26,564 nucleotides of DNA from CAVDRM01 sp963611355. GTDB lineage: Bacteria; Bacillota; Clostridia; Christensenellales; Aristaeellaceae. A model generated the notes under the pieces. That model worked only from the letters and a program-made list of their open reading frames with translations, made no database searches and was not told where the DNA came from. The stretch spans positions 1 through 26,564 of the forward strand of contig CAVDRM010000032.1 of NCBI GenBank assembly GCA_963611355.1. The letters run 5' to 3'. The position numbers were made by a program, and so were the translations under genes. Below are positions 1 through 7,599 of the stretch, one piece after another. How positions within the stretch are numbered: position 1 is the stretch's first letter; every line of letters starts with the position of its first letter.

Positions 1-272
1 AGAAAGACCTCAAAGCCGAGGTCAAAGGTCTGCAACAGCAAATCCATGAACAGGAGCAACAGGCAGAGAATATAGAGCAGTTTGTTCAGCGGGTAAAGAA
101 GAACAGCACCCTAACGGAGCTGACCCCCTATGCCCTCAGAGAGCTTGTCAAGGCGGTCTATGTAGATGCACCTGACAAGTCCAGCGGCAAGCGCAGACAG
201 AAGGTACATATCGAGTACGACCTTGTGGGCTACATTCCCGTGGATGAACTGCTAAAAGCGGAACAGGCATGA
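1..272 (+). CDS. Large serine recombinase, C-terminal end only (DUF4368)
   Basis: This is the last ~89 codons of a gene that begins before the window. The frame read from base 3 gives a glutamine-rich coiled coil (about the first 30 residues) followed by LTELTPYALRELVKAVYV, then DKSSGKRRQKVHIEYD and GYIPVDELL before the stop. That order (coiled coil, E-L-T-P-x-x-L-R-E-L, then K-R-x-Q-K-x-x-I-x-Y) is the DUF4368 tail of TnpX/Tn4451-like large serine recombinases, which excise and integrate conjugative or mobilisable elements. The catalytic serine domain lies outside the window. Recombinase genes of such elements usually sit at one end of the element, so I infer the element boundary lies between here and the methyltransferase gene that follows on the other strand. 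Family assignment is firm; whether the full gene is intact cannot be seen. Confidence 0.85.
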   Translation, partial: KDLKAEVKGLQQQIHEQEQQAENIEQFVQRVKKNSTLTELTPYALRELVKAVYVDAPDKSSGKRRQKVHIEYDLVGYIPVDELLKAEQA

Positions 273-290
273 CCGAAATCATGCCTGTTC
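261..290 (+). terminator. Perfect inverted repeat at the recombinase stop
   Basis: GAACAGGCAT (261-270) and ATGCCTGTTC (281-290) are a perfect 10-bp inverted repeat with a 10-base loop, overlapping the recombinase stop codon. The following bases are AT-rich but lack a clean T run, so this is a likely 3' hairpin for the recombinase transcript and not a textbook terminator. Confidence 0.45.
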
Positions 291-367
291 CAAGAAATTT
301 GAATTTTACTGTCTTACCAGCAGAGAGCCTTGAGCCTCGCTCTTTTCGTGCATCCGTTCAATCGCCG

Positions 368-1165
368 TTAGTCACGATATTCTTTTTCTCTCAATAAATC
401 ATACAGCATGATGGCGCAGGCGACGGCGGCGTTCAGGGATTCCGCACCGCCGCGCATGGGAAGACGGACACGGCGGGAGGCTTGGCAGAGGACAGGCTCG
501 GAAATGCCCGCGCCCTCATTGCCGATGACAAGGCAGACCTTTTCGACATCCCGACCGCGCTCATAAAACGGTGTGCCGTCCAGCGTTCCGGCCATAATGT
601 CATAGCCCTGCAAACGCAAATCACTCAGGGCTTTCGGTAAATCATTGACTGCTGCGCATGGGACGCGGTATACGGCACCCATCGAGGCGCGAAGCGCCTT
701 GGGCGAATAAGGGTCGGCGCTGCCTTTTGACAAAAGCAGGCCGGAAAAGCCAGCCGCGTCCAGCGTCCGCAAAATCGTGCCTACGTTGCCGGGATCCTGT
801 ACATCGTCCAAGGCGACCAAGACCTGCCGGTCTTGAACGGTCGGAAGCGATGCAAAGGCGCAGAGCGCCGTGACGCCCTGCGGCGTTTTCGCATCGGAAA
901 GAACGGTCAGCACCGCATCGGAAACCAGATAAAGCGCAAGCTCCTGCTCTTTAGCCAGACGAAGGAGGGGCGCATAGCGCTGTTCATCGCCCTGCCGGAC
1001 GATGAGCGCTTCGGCCTTTTTTTCCTTCAGCGCTTCTGCGGCCATATGCTCGCCCTCGGCCAAAAACAAGCCCGCAGAAAGACGCGCAGCGCGGCTCCTG
1101 TTGAGTTCGCGCCATGCCTTGACCTGCTGATTATGCGGACTTGTCAAGATAATCGGCTCACGCAT
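368..1165 (-). CDS. SpoU/TrmH-family RNA 2'-O-ribose methyltransferase
   Basis: The 265-aa product is the normal length for bacterial TrmH-type (SPOUT) methyltransferases, which move a methyl group from S-adenosylmethionine to a ribose 2'-OH of rRNA or tRNA. The N-terminal part (about 1-95) fits a SpoU substrate-binding domain. The three SpoU motifs are all present: DDVQDPGNVGTILRT (motif 1, about residue 120), LVIGNEGAGIS (motif 2, about 212) and LPMRGGAESLNAAVA (motif 3, about 235). The conserved Arg of motif 1, Glu of motif 2 and Asn of motif 3 can all be seen. The ATG overlaps the 3' end of the upstream coiled-coil gene by 8 bases, so the two are probably translationally coupled. The exact nucleotide modified cannot be told from sequence. 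The gene is intact although it lies next to a mobile-element end. Confidence 0.9.
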   Translation of the reverse strand: MREPIILTSPHNQQVKAWRELNRSRAARLSAGLFLAEGEHMAAEALKEKKAEALIVRQGDEQRYAPLLRLAKEQELALYLVSDAVLTVLSDAKTPQGVTALCAFASLPTVQDRQVLVALDDVQDPGNVGTILRTLDAAGFSGLLLSKGSADPYSPKALRASMGAVYRVPCAAVNDLPKALSDLRLQGYDIMAGTLDGTPFYERGRDVEKVCLVIGNEGAGISEPVLCQASRRVRLPMRGGAESLNAAVACAIMLYDLLREKEYRD

Positions 1166-3227
1166 TTGCGTTCAGTCTCTCCAGCGTTCGGGGAAGAGAG
1201 GCGCACAGCATGGCAAATTCCTGTTTTCCTTCGCTTAAAGCGGGAAGCGCATAGGTCAGCACGGCCTCGTCCAACGCCCCTGCAATGCCGCTGTCCATCA
1301 GGTTCTGAGCGATGGCGGCGAAGCGGTGCATCATGGCATACCGGCGGATGGACAGCGGACGTCCCTTCTTTTCAAAAAAGGCGCGGATGTTCTTGAAAAG
1401 CCGAACGGCATCTTGCGAAAGCTCCGTCTGCATCCCCGTCAGCGCATCCTTGAGCTGCATTGCCGCAACAGGCGGGCAGCTCGGCAGTGCGGTCGGCAGT
1501 TCACCGCTCGGCTTCAGGCTGACAAAACCGCAGGCCGCGGCAGACACATCCTCAAAACCGGCTGCCAGCAGCGTCACATAGGGTGCATCCTCCTGCTTGT
1601 CTGCAACGGTATCCAGCAGGAAAGCGGGCGCATCGCCGCCGGCATATACATACACGTTCTCCTTTTTCCAATCGTGCCACGCGGCGGAAGCACCGAGCGC
1701 ATGGGAAAACGCCTGTGCAGCGTCCAGTGCGTCCGCCTCCGTGGGCGCGGCCAGACCGACCGTCTGCTCATCCGCCAAGGCATAGGCAATCAGCAGGGCT
1801 GCGGCGTCCTCCTGTGTTCCTTCAAAGCCTTTGGCTTTCAGGCAGGCCGCCACGCGGGAGACAGCCGTCTGCACATCGGCATTTTCACCCTTTCCGGGCG
1901 CAAGACGAATGACATCGTCCGCCGCGGACATTTCCTCCATTTTTTCCAGCACCTTGTCACGGTCATCCAACAGGGTATCCCGCTCGGCTTTTAACTTTTC
2001 CAGCGCGGCGCGGATGCGCTCTGTTTCCTTTTTAAGCGCGTCCAGCTCGGTGCGCTGCTGTGCCGTCGCTTCCTTGAGCGCCTCATCACGCGCCTCTGCC
2101 GCGTTCTTTTTCAAATTATCCAGCTGCATCAGCGTCATCAGGCGCTCGGCCTCCAAATCCTGAAGCTGGGCGTGCATGGCGGCCAAGGTCAAATCCTGCC
2201 GTCCTGCGCTGATATGCCGCGCCACGATTTCACGAGAGCCGGGCATGGACAGGAAGGCTGTCACCGTCTGCTGCTGCGTTTCCGGCGCTCTCCAGACATT
2301 ATTCAGCGCGGCCTTGAACGCATCGACGGGGTTAGCGATGTTTTTAAGATCCGCTCCGCTGCTGACCTGCGCGCCGGGTGCTTCATAGCGCCCGGCAAAG
2401 CGCTGGTTTTCCACCGTTTCCATCAGCATATTGTGCGGGCGCTGCTGCGCCGTTCTGCGGACAGAGGGCTGATAAAGCGGCGTTCCCGTCAGCTTTTTAC
2501 CGATTTCAACGACCGGTGCGGGCGGCATGGAGGACGGCGCATCCAGACGGTTTATCGAAGCGGTCAGCTTTTCATCCATTTGCTGAATTTTTTCCAGCGC
2601 AGTCATCGGCTCGCCTTCCGCGGACGGCTGTTCTTTCATTTCCTGCGGCTCTTCCGGCTTCTTTTCCGGCTCGGTCACGCTAGGCCAATAAAAGAGTTTT
2701 TCGGTTTCATCGGGCAGGGTAACGGCAAACAGACCGGGGCTGTCCGGTGCAAGCTGTCCTGCGTTTTGGGCATCTTCACCCGTTGCACGGTCTACCGGAC
2801 CGTGAATATGGCCGCCTACGCGGGTATAGACAAAAGGCGTGGCCGCATCCTTGACACTGCCTTCTGCAACGACTTCGTAAAATTCGTTTGCGGGAATGGG
2901 CTGAACGGCATCGGAGTAAATAATAAAGCGGTTGCTTTCGCCGCGCTCCGGCGCATAATTTTTATTGGTGCGGATTTTATTGGCCTCCTGCGGAATACCC
3001 AGCATATTCAGAACACACAGGCTGCCCAAGGAACGCATTCTGTCTTTAAAGGTATGCTGCTCGTTGCGGTCAGGGACGATGCGAAGGAAACCATTGTCGG
3101 GAAATTCGGCGATTTGCGGAGGCGTTAACGGCCCTGCCTTGCGAAGCAGCGGACGGATGCGGAAAAACGCCCGCTGAATATTATCCTCCTCTAAATAAGC
3201 TAAAATGAGTTGGTCAGAAAAGTCCAT
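1158..3227 (-). CDS. Uncharacterised cytoplasmic coiled-coil protein, 689 aa
   Basis: I do not recognise this family. The protein has no signal peptide or membrane segment. The N-terminal ~150 residues are mixed alpha/beta in character (GFLRIVPDRNEQ, RFIIYSDAVQPIP). A low-complexity stretch rich in Glu, Pro and Lys follows (about 180-215). A long heptad-like coiled coil spans about 350-435 (ALKEATAQQRTELDALKK, KAERDTLLDDRDKVLEKM), and a mostly helical Ala-rich C-terminal region ends the protein. It is the promoter-proximal gene of a two-gene unit with the SpoU methyltransferase. The ATG at 3225-3227 is preceded by AAGGGGAAAGGGG, an acceptable purine-rich ribosome site about 10 bases away. A structural or scaffold role would fit the coiled coil, but nothing seen here establishes a function. 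Confidence 0.75.
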   Translation of the reverse strand: MDFSDQLILAYLEEDNIQRAFFRIRPLLRKAGPLTPPQIAEFPDNGFLRIVPDRNEQHTFKDRMRSLGSLCVLNMLGIPQEANKIRTNKNYAPERGESNRFIIYSDAVQPIPANEFYEVVAEGSVKDAATPFVYTRVGGHIHGPVDRATGEDAQNAGQLAPDSPGLFAVTLPDETEKLFYWPSVTEPEKKPEEPQEMKEQPSAEGEPMTALEKIQQMDEKLTASINRLDAPSSMPPAPVVEIGKKLTGTPLYQPSVRRTAQQRPHNMLMETVENQRFAGRYEAPGAQVSSGADLKNIANPVDAFKAALNNVWRAPETQQQTVTAFLSMPGSREIVARHISAGRQDLTLAAMHAQLQDLEAERLMTLMQLDNLKKNAAEARDEALKEATAQQRTELDALKKETERIRAALEKLKAERDTLLDDRDKVLEKMEEMSAADDVIRLAPGKGENADVQTAVSRVAACLKAKGFEGTQEDAAALLIAYALADEQTVGLAAPTEADALDAAQAFSHALGASAAWHDWKKENVYVYAGGDAPAFLLDTVADKQEDAPYVTLLAAGFEDVSAAACGFVSLKPSGELPTALPSCPPVAAMQLKDALTGMQTELSQDAVRLFKNIRAFFEKKGRPLSIRRYAMMHRFAAIAQNLMDSGIAGALDEAVLTYALPALSEGKQEFAMLCASLPRTLERLNANA

Positions 3228-3455
3228 GAAAGAATAACCCCTTTCCCCTTATAAAAAAGTAATATGAATACAACACCGCACATGGGTTGGTACGATGAGC
3301 TGTGCTTTTTGTTTCAGGCATAAAGCGCAGGGATTCAAAATGTTTCGGATTGTTAAAATTCCTGCATCCGGCGGTCGACACAAAGGACAGGCTCAACGGC
3401 GCCCCCGAGCTTACGGTGGTGCCTCAATAATGGCAAAAAAATAAATGTTTTGCCT
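3228..3455 (-). promoter_or_regulatory. Long 5' leader, unassigned
   Basis: The predicted leader is unusually long for this window and begins with an AT hairpin (GGCAAAA with TTTTGCC, 3433-3455). A GC-rich block around 3395-3425 follows and can fold on itself (GAGGCACCACC with GGGGGCGCC). I matched it to no riboswitch class. A 60-codon TTG-initiated frame inside it (3214-3396) has no convincing ribosome site and is not called as a gene. Beyond the promoter, 3491-3560 holds only AT-rich spacer and a weak inverted repeat (GACCGC 3511-3516, GCGGTC 3544-3549). Confidence 0.35.
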
Positions 3456-3461
3456 CTTTTT

Positions 3462-3490
3462 ATTGTATGCATTTTATATAGAATTGTCAA
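3462..3490 (-). promoter_or_regulatory. Sigma-A promoter for the coiled-coil/methyltransferase operon
   Basis: On the minus strand TTGACA (3490-3485) is followed after exactly 17 bases by TACAAT (3467-3462). A start near 3455 would give a leader of about 225 bases before the ATG at 3227. Confidence 0.75.
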
Positions 3491-3560
3491 GCGCTATCCG
3501 TGCTTTTTTTGACCGCTTATTACAAATACCGCCATTTATTTTTGCGGTCTCTTGACAGAA

Positions 3561-3600
3561 GCAAAAGCAAAATGCCGCACGGTCAAAGAGGCAGTGCGGC
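3561..3600 (-). terminator. Terminator of the PG-binding repeat protein gene
   Basis: On the minus strand GCCGCAC (3600-3594) pairs perfectly with GTGCGGC (3580-3574). It is followed by ATTTTGCTTTTGC, a broken T-rich tract. It lies about 125 bases after the stop of the 967-aa gene. Confidence 0.6.
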
Positions 3601-3723
3601 TGAACAGATATTTTCCGTTAAGGGCGGCATCCATTCTTCGGCAGCGTCATGTATGCCGCGAGCAGAAGCTCGGTGAAGAGGAGCTGCCTCTGTACAGGGA
3701 GTTGTGCGGTGATGCCTTCATTC

Positions 3724-6627
3724 TTATTGAATCATCGCCTGTGTGACTTCCCAGCCAAGGTTGATTGCCTTCTGATGGCTGACCGCATACGGGCCGGTGG
3801 CCTCCGCTTCCTCCATCAAACGCGGGAAGTGCAGACAGACATGACCCTGCAAGTCGTTGCCGTCCGTATGGTCCACCGTATGGCCGTGGCTGTGGGTAGA
3901 GCCCATGTAAACACGCCCGTCGCTGAAAATGACCCATACGGCATGCGCCGTCCAGCTATTTTCGCCGCAGACCTGATTCATGATGGCCGTATCCGCCGCC
4001 GTCGGCGGCTCGGCATCCGCGTGCTTGCCGAAGGAGAACATATGCAGCTTGTAATGCAGCCCCGTGTCGGGGTCATAGATGGTCACATCCGGCATGGCGC
4101 GGGCGCGGTCACGAATCTCAGTATACCAGTTGGCATAACGCACCTCGGACGCCTTCGGCACGGTAAATTCCGTTACATAGTTGACCGGTTTGGGCGTGCT
4201 TGTCGCCGTTGCTGACGTGCCGGCTTTCTTGGCGGACGAGGATTTGAGCTTCGTCATCGTCTTTAAATCGATTTCGCCTGTGACCGTCAGCTTATTCTGC
4301 TGCTGGAACTGAAGCACGGCGGCATAAGTGGCAGGGCCGAATGAGCCGTCCGCCTTGCGCATATACCCCAAGTCCACCAGCCGCTGCTGCGCGGTCTTCA
4401 CCGCGGTGCCGGTATCGCCCAAGCGGAGCGTTGTATCCTTTGTGACGGTCTGCTCGCTTGTATCGGTCGTTTTCGATGCAGTCGTGCCTCGCTTTTGCGC
4501 AGTGGATGCATAGACCGCGGTCAGCGTTTTCACGCCGGCAACACCGTCTACCGTCATGCCGTTGGTGCGCTGGAACATCCGCACGGCCGTGGCCGTGTTG
4601 CTGCCGTAAATGCCGTCCGCATCGCCGGAAAAATAATTCAGTTCTTTCAGACGCTCCTGCAGCAGGATGACATCCTTGCCTGTGCTGCCGACTTTCAGCA
4701 GAGCATTGACATTCGGCGTAGCGGAGGGCGCCGGGGTCGCTGTTGCAGAGGTCTGTTTCGTCGGTGAGGGCGTGGCGGTTGCGTAAGGCAGGGCGGCATC
4801 GCTGAACAAAATGAGCTGCGTGTTCAGGTCGGCCTTGCCGTCTGCCGTCAGACCGTTCTTTTTCTGGAACGCCTTGACCGCCGCGATGTCGTCCGAATCA
4901 TAAATGCCGTCCGGCTCAATGGCATAATAGCCCAGTGCCACCAAGCGCTTCTGGACATTTTTGACGGCCACACCGCGTGTGCCGTTCTGCATGACAATGA
5001 CATTGTTTGCCGTCAGAGGCGTTGCAGACGGCTCGACATAGCCGTCGGGAACGGGAGTTGGCGTGGTGGTCAGAAGCCGAATCGCCGTCAGCGTCTTTTC
5101 CCCCGCCTTGCCGTCCTGATACAGCCCCTTGGCCTTCTGAAAAGCCTTGACTGCCGCCTTGGTCGCCGCATCATATGTGCCGCCGCATTCACCGTCATAA
5201 TAGCCCAAGGTGGTCAGCGCCGTCTGCAAATCGGCCACCGCATCGCCGATATCGCCCTGCTCCAGCGGAAACCCTTCGATGGCGGGAACGGTTTTGACGG
5301 ATACAGTCTTGCCGGAGGCGTTCTTGGGACGGCCTTCAAACAGCAGCTTCTGCTGGGCGGCTGTCATGATGCCGGTCTGCACGAAGCCGTTCTTTTTCTG
5401 GTACGCTTTGACTGCCGTGGTCAATGTTTTATTGAATGTCCCGCTGTCCGTGCCGGAATAAAACTTCAGCTCCTTCAACGCCTGCTGAAGCGCCTTGACA
5501 GCCTTGCCCGTTGACCCTGATTTCAGCTCGGCATAGCCATCGGCATCTTCGGCCTGATATGCCGTCGGCACATCCACATAGGCCGCAACGACATAGCCCG
5601 TCTTTCCGTTGTAACCGACCTTCAAAAACTCACCGCTTTTAGCCAGTACGGAGATGGTTTTGTTTTTCGGAATCGTCAGCAGCCTTGCGGAATTGGTGGA
5701 TGCGCTCTTTCGCAGAATGACGGCGGCGTTGGTGGCCGCTTCATAAGGATAGACAGCGGTCGCCGGTGCGGATGTCGGCGCGGCGGTGACGGAAGCTGCC
5801 TTCTGCCCTTTCGCCAAGGCGGTTTCCGCAAACAGAGCGGCCTGCGTCTTTTCACCGGCAATGCCGTCCGCATACAGCCCGTTCTTTTTCTGGAACGCAA
5901 TCAGCGCGGCCTTGGTGTCCGCGTCAAACACATTATTGGTCGTACTTCCCGTATAATAGCCAAGCTGCTTCAGCCGTGTCTTCAGCGTGATAACGGCATC
6001 GCCCTTGTCATTCAGCTTCATTTCATAGCCGTCAACGGGCGGCAGCACCTTGACATCCGTTTTCTTGCCCTTGCTGTTTTTGACCTGCTTTTCGTACAGC
6101 GCTTCCTGCGTGGCGGCATCGGCAACGCCGTTGGCAATCAACCCGTTTTCCGTTTGAAAGGCCTTGACTGCCGTCACCAAAGCGCTGCTGTAAGTGCCGT
6201 TGGCCGTGCCCGTATAAAAGCCAAGCTCGGACAGCGCCTCCTGCAGCGTTTTTACCTTTGTGCCTGTGGAATTGACATACAGCGTTTCATAGTTTGCATC
6301 CGCTGCCAAGGACGCGGGTATCTGCGTCGGCTCGGCAGCCAGATTCGGCGCGGTTTTCGAAACGGCGCTCTTCGAGACATATCCGTCCTGGCCGTCATAC
6401 TGGACGATATAATAGCCGTTCTGTTCGCCCGTCACATACACAGCCTCGCCCACCAGCAGGGTGCGCAGTGCCGTGCCTTGGGAGGACGCCCTCGCCCGAA
6501 GCGCGGTCTGACTGATGATATAAGCGGAAAACGGATAATCATCCGCAGCCGATGCCATTTGAACACCGGACATGAAGAAAATTATCGCAAGCCATAAAGC
6601 CAGCATACGCTGATGCAAACGCTTCAT
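3724..6627 (-). CDS. Secreted protein with seven PG_binding_1 repeats, two SH3b domains and a His/Cys C-terminal domain
   Basis: The 967-aa product starts with a classic signal peptide (Lys/Arg, then ALWLAIIFFMSGVQ, cleavage near ASAA-D at about 27). An SH3b domain follows (30-92), then seven peptidoglycan-binding type 1 repeats with the hallmark LKxLGYYxG, AVKAFQKKNGL and DGxAGxKT pattern (beginning about 108, 205, 360, 450, 545, 640 and 730). A second SH3b sits at about 293-350, and Thr/Pro/Ser linkers separate the later repeats. The C-terminal ~150 residues contain HAVWVIFSDGRVYMG, then THSHGHTVDH and QGHVCLHFPR. That spacing of His followed by GHVCLH recalls the HX14-17-[ST]HGC signature of YkuD L,D-transpeptidases, so a divergent cell-wall cysteine enzyme is plausible but unproven. 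A ribosome site GTGGAGG lies 10 bases upstream of the ATG. It is transcribed alone. The extracytoplasmic, wall-bound location is firm; the enzymatic activity is inference. Confidence 0.85.
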   Translation of the reverse strand: MKRLHQRMLALWLAIIFFMSGVQMASAADDYPFSAYIISQTALRARASSQGTALRTLLVGEAVYVTGEQNGYYIVQYDGQDGYVSKSAVSKTAPNLAAEPTQIPASLAADANYETLYVNSTGTKVKTLQEALSELGFYTGTANGTYSSALVTAVKAFQTENGLIANGVADAATQEALYEKQVKNSKGKKTDVKVLPPVDGYEMKLNDKGDAVITLKTRLKQLGYYTGSTTNNVFDADTKAALIAFQKKNGLYADGIAGEKTQAALFAETALAKGQKAASVTAAPTSAPATAVYPYEAATNAAVILRKSASTNSARLLTIPKNKTISVLAKSGEFLKVGYNGKTGYVVAAYVDVPTAYQAEDADGYAELKSGSTGKAVKALQQALKELKFYSGTDSGTFNKTLTTAVKAYQKKNGFVQTGIMTAAQQKLLFEGRPKNASGKTVSVKTVPAIEGFPLEQGDIGDAVADLQTALTTLGYYDGECGGTYDAATKAAVKAFQKAKGLYQDGKAGEKTLTAIRLLTTTPTPVPDGYVEPSATPLTANNVIVMQNGTRGVAVKNVQKRLVALGYYAIEPDGIYDSDDIAAVKAFQKKNGLTADGKADLNTQLILFSDAALPYATATPSPTKQTSATATPAPSATPNVNALLKVGSTGKDVILLQERLKELNYFSGDADGIYGSNTATAVRMFQRTNGMTVDGVAGVKTLTAVYASTAQKRGTTASKTTDTSEQTVTKDTTLRLGDTGTAVKTAQQRLVDLGYMRKADGSFGPATYAAVLQFQQQNKLTVTGEIDLKTMTKLKSSSAKKAGTSATATSTPKPVNYVTEFTVPKASEVRYANWYTEIRDRARAMPDVTIYDPDTGLHYKLHMFSFGKHADAEPPTAADTAIMNQVCGENSWTAHAVWVIFSDGRVYMGSTHSHGHTVDHTDGNDLQGHVCLHFPRLMEEAEATGPYAVSHQKAINLGWEVTQAMIQ

Positions 6628-6660
6628 ACAAAAACAGCCTCCACAGAAGGATTCAAAATA

Positions 6661-6689
6661 ATTTTATGCCATTTCTGCATCTGTGTCAA
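6661..6689 (-). promoter_or_regulatory. Sigma-A promoter for the PG-binding repeat protein
   Basis: On the minus strand TTGACA (6689-6684), a 17-base spacer and TAAAAT (6666-6661) lie about 35 bases before the ATG at 6627. Confidence 0.75.
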
Positions 6690-6735
6690 GAATCTTCTTC
6701 ATAAAATTGTAATAAATAAGAAATTCAGCATCATT

Positions 6736-6793
6736 GAACTGACCCCCTATATCAGACAATGCGTATCATGGCTCATGAAGCGGGGTGCAGTTC
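6736..6793. repeat. Short inverted-repeat scar resembling IS3-type ends
   Basis: GAACTGACCCCC (6736-6747) and GGGGTGCAGTTC (6782-6793, reverse complement GAACTGCACCCC) face each other across 34 bases. The sequence resembles terminal inverted repeats of IS3/IS150-family insertion sequences (TGAACTG..CCCC type). No transposase lies between them, so this would be a solo or miniature remnant. The family link is from memory of the consensus, not a search. Confidence 0.35.
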
Positions 6794-6910
6794 TTTGTTA
6801 TCCGTCATTTGGTGCTGTCTCTGCCAGGAAGCAATGAAGAAAAGGCCGCATTTTCTGCGCGGATGCGCTCGCTGCTGCCGTGAAGTTCATTCTTTATGTC
6901 ATACGACGTT

Positions 6911-7116
6911 TGGGCAGCTGCGGAACAAAAAGGATGGCCGCCGTCGGCGTTGACGACAGACCATCCGTGGTCGGGGAGGAAGCCCGACTAAATGACCGCG
7001 CTATGGGGAGGTTTGGCAGTCAAGAGAAGATCAGCGAAAAGACATTTCAAAAGGTTTTTGCATCAAGAGAGATTTTTCTAAGCGGAGACAACGTATAAAA
7101 CACTGCCGCAGTTCAA
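6911..7116 (+). ncRNA. Candidate long structured noncoding RNA
   Basis: This ~205-base stretch has no credible coding frame but is full of nested pairings. The two ends pair with each other (AGCTGCGG 6916-6923 with CCGCAGTT 7106-7113), closing the whole structure. Inside are GGATGG/CCATCC (6932-6937, 6961-6966) enclosing CGTC/GACG (6942-6945, 6952-6955). Next is an 8-bp stem TGGTCGGG/CCCGACTA (6968-6975, 6983-6990) with a purine loop GAGGAAG. Unpaired purine-rich strings such as GGGGAGG and AAGAGAAGA resemble conserved loop sequence in large bacterial RNAs. A weak upstream promoter (TACGAC near 6902) fits the plus strand, which is favoured by the purine loops. The architecture recalls raiA-type RNAs of Firmicutes, but I cannot confirm that; it does not match RNase P, tmRNA or SRP RNA signatures I know. 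Confidence 0.55.
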
Positions 7117-7154
7117 CAAGCGGAGCGCTTCCCTTTTGCGGGAATTAAATCCGC

Positions 7155-7562
7155 TTATTGCAGCGCCCTGCCCAATTGTTCGCAGGCGTTCAATGCATCG
7201 GCATCCGGCTCGTCTTGGCAGATGACGCTGTCACAGACGAGGACGGCGCCTGCCGCCCGGCACTCATCTTCCCAAGAACGCATCCATTCACCGTCGCCCC
7301 AGCCGTAAGAGCCGAAAAGGGCGATTTTTTTGCCGTTCAAATGCGGCTTGCAATCATCGAACATGGGCTGAAATTCGCCCTCCTCCAGCACCTCGGCGCC
7401 CATCGCCGGACAGCCGAAGGCAATGGCATCGCAGCCGGCAGCCTGCGCGCCGGAGAATTCGGCAGCCGTGAAAAGGTCTGCGCCCGCTGCCTTGGCAACG
7501 GCCTGCGCCATTGCCTCCGTGTGGCCCGTTCCGCTCCAGTATACAACAGCAATATGACTCAT
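7155..7562 (-). CDS. Flavodoxin
   Basis: This is a short-chain flavodoxin of 135 aa, an FMN electron carrier that replaces ferredoxin when iron is scarce. The phosphate-binding loop is the N-terminal VVYWSGTGHTEAMA (family pattern T/S-x-T-G-x-T). The two isoalloxazine-contacting loops are visible as FGCPAMGAEVLEEGEF (about 52-67) and FGSYGWGDGEW (about 83-93). The ATG at 7560-7562 is chosen because AAGGAGG (7574-7568) sits 5 bases upstream; a further-upstream ATG in the same frame (7577) would overlap that ribosome site. It is the second gene after the DUF3793 gene, 37 bases downstream on the same strand, and shares its promoter. A hairpin made of AAGCGGA/TCCGCTT (7119-7156) overlaps its stop codon and may end the transcript, although no T run follows. 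Confidence 0.92.
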   Translation of the reverse strand: MSHIAVVYWSGTGHTEAMAQAVAKAAGADLFTAAEFSGAQAAGCDAIAFGCPAMGAEVLEEGEFQPMFDDCKPHLNGKKIALFGSYGWGDGEWMRSWEDECRAAGAVLVCDSVICQDEPDADALNACEQLGRALQ

Positions 7563-7599
7563 TGTGTCCTCCTTCAACGTTTCCGATTCATGATATATG

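Noticed and set aside
3214..3396. 60-codon minus-strand frame in the leader of the coiled-coil gene
   Set aside because: It starts with TTG without a ribosome site, has no recognisable motif and overlaps the next gene start out of frame; treated as untranslated leader.
3552..3746. Plus-strand frame near the 3' end of the PG-binding protein gene
   Set aside because: It runs across the terminator hairpin of the opposite-strand gene and has no ribosome site or family resemblance.
6911..7116. RNase P, tmRNA or SRP RNA as identity of the structured RNA
   Set aside because: GAGGAAG superficially recalls RNase P GAGGAAAGUCC, but the flanking conserved blocks (for example ACAGAAA) are absent, as are a tmRNA tRNA-like end and the SRP GGAAGC...AGCAG loop.
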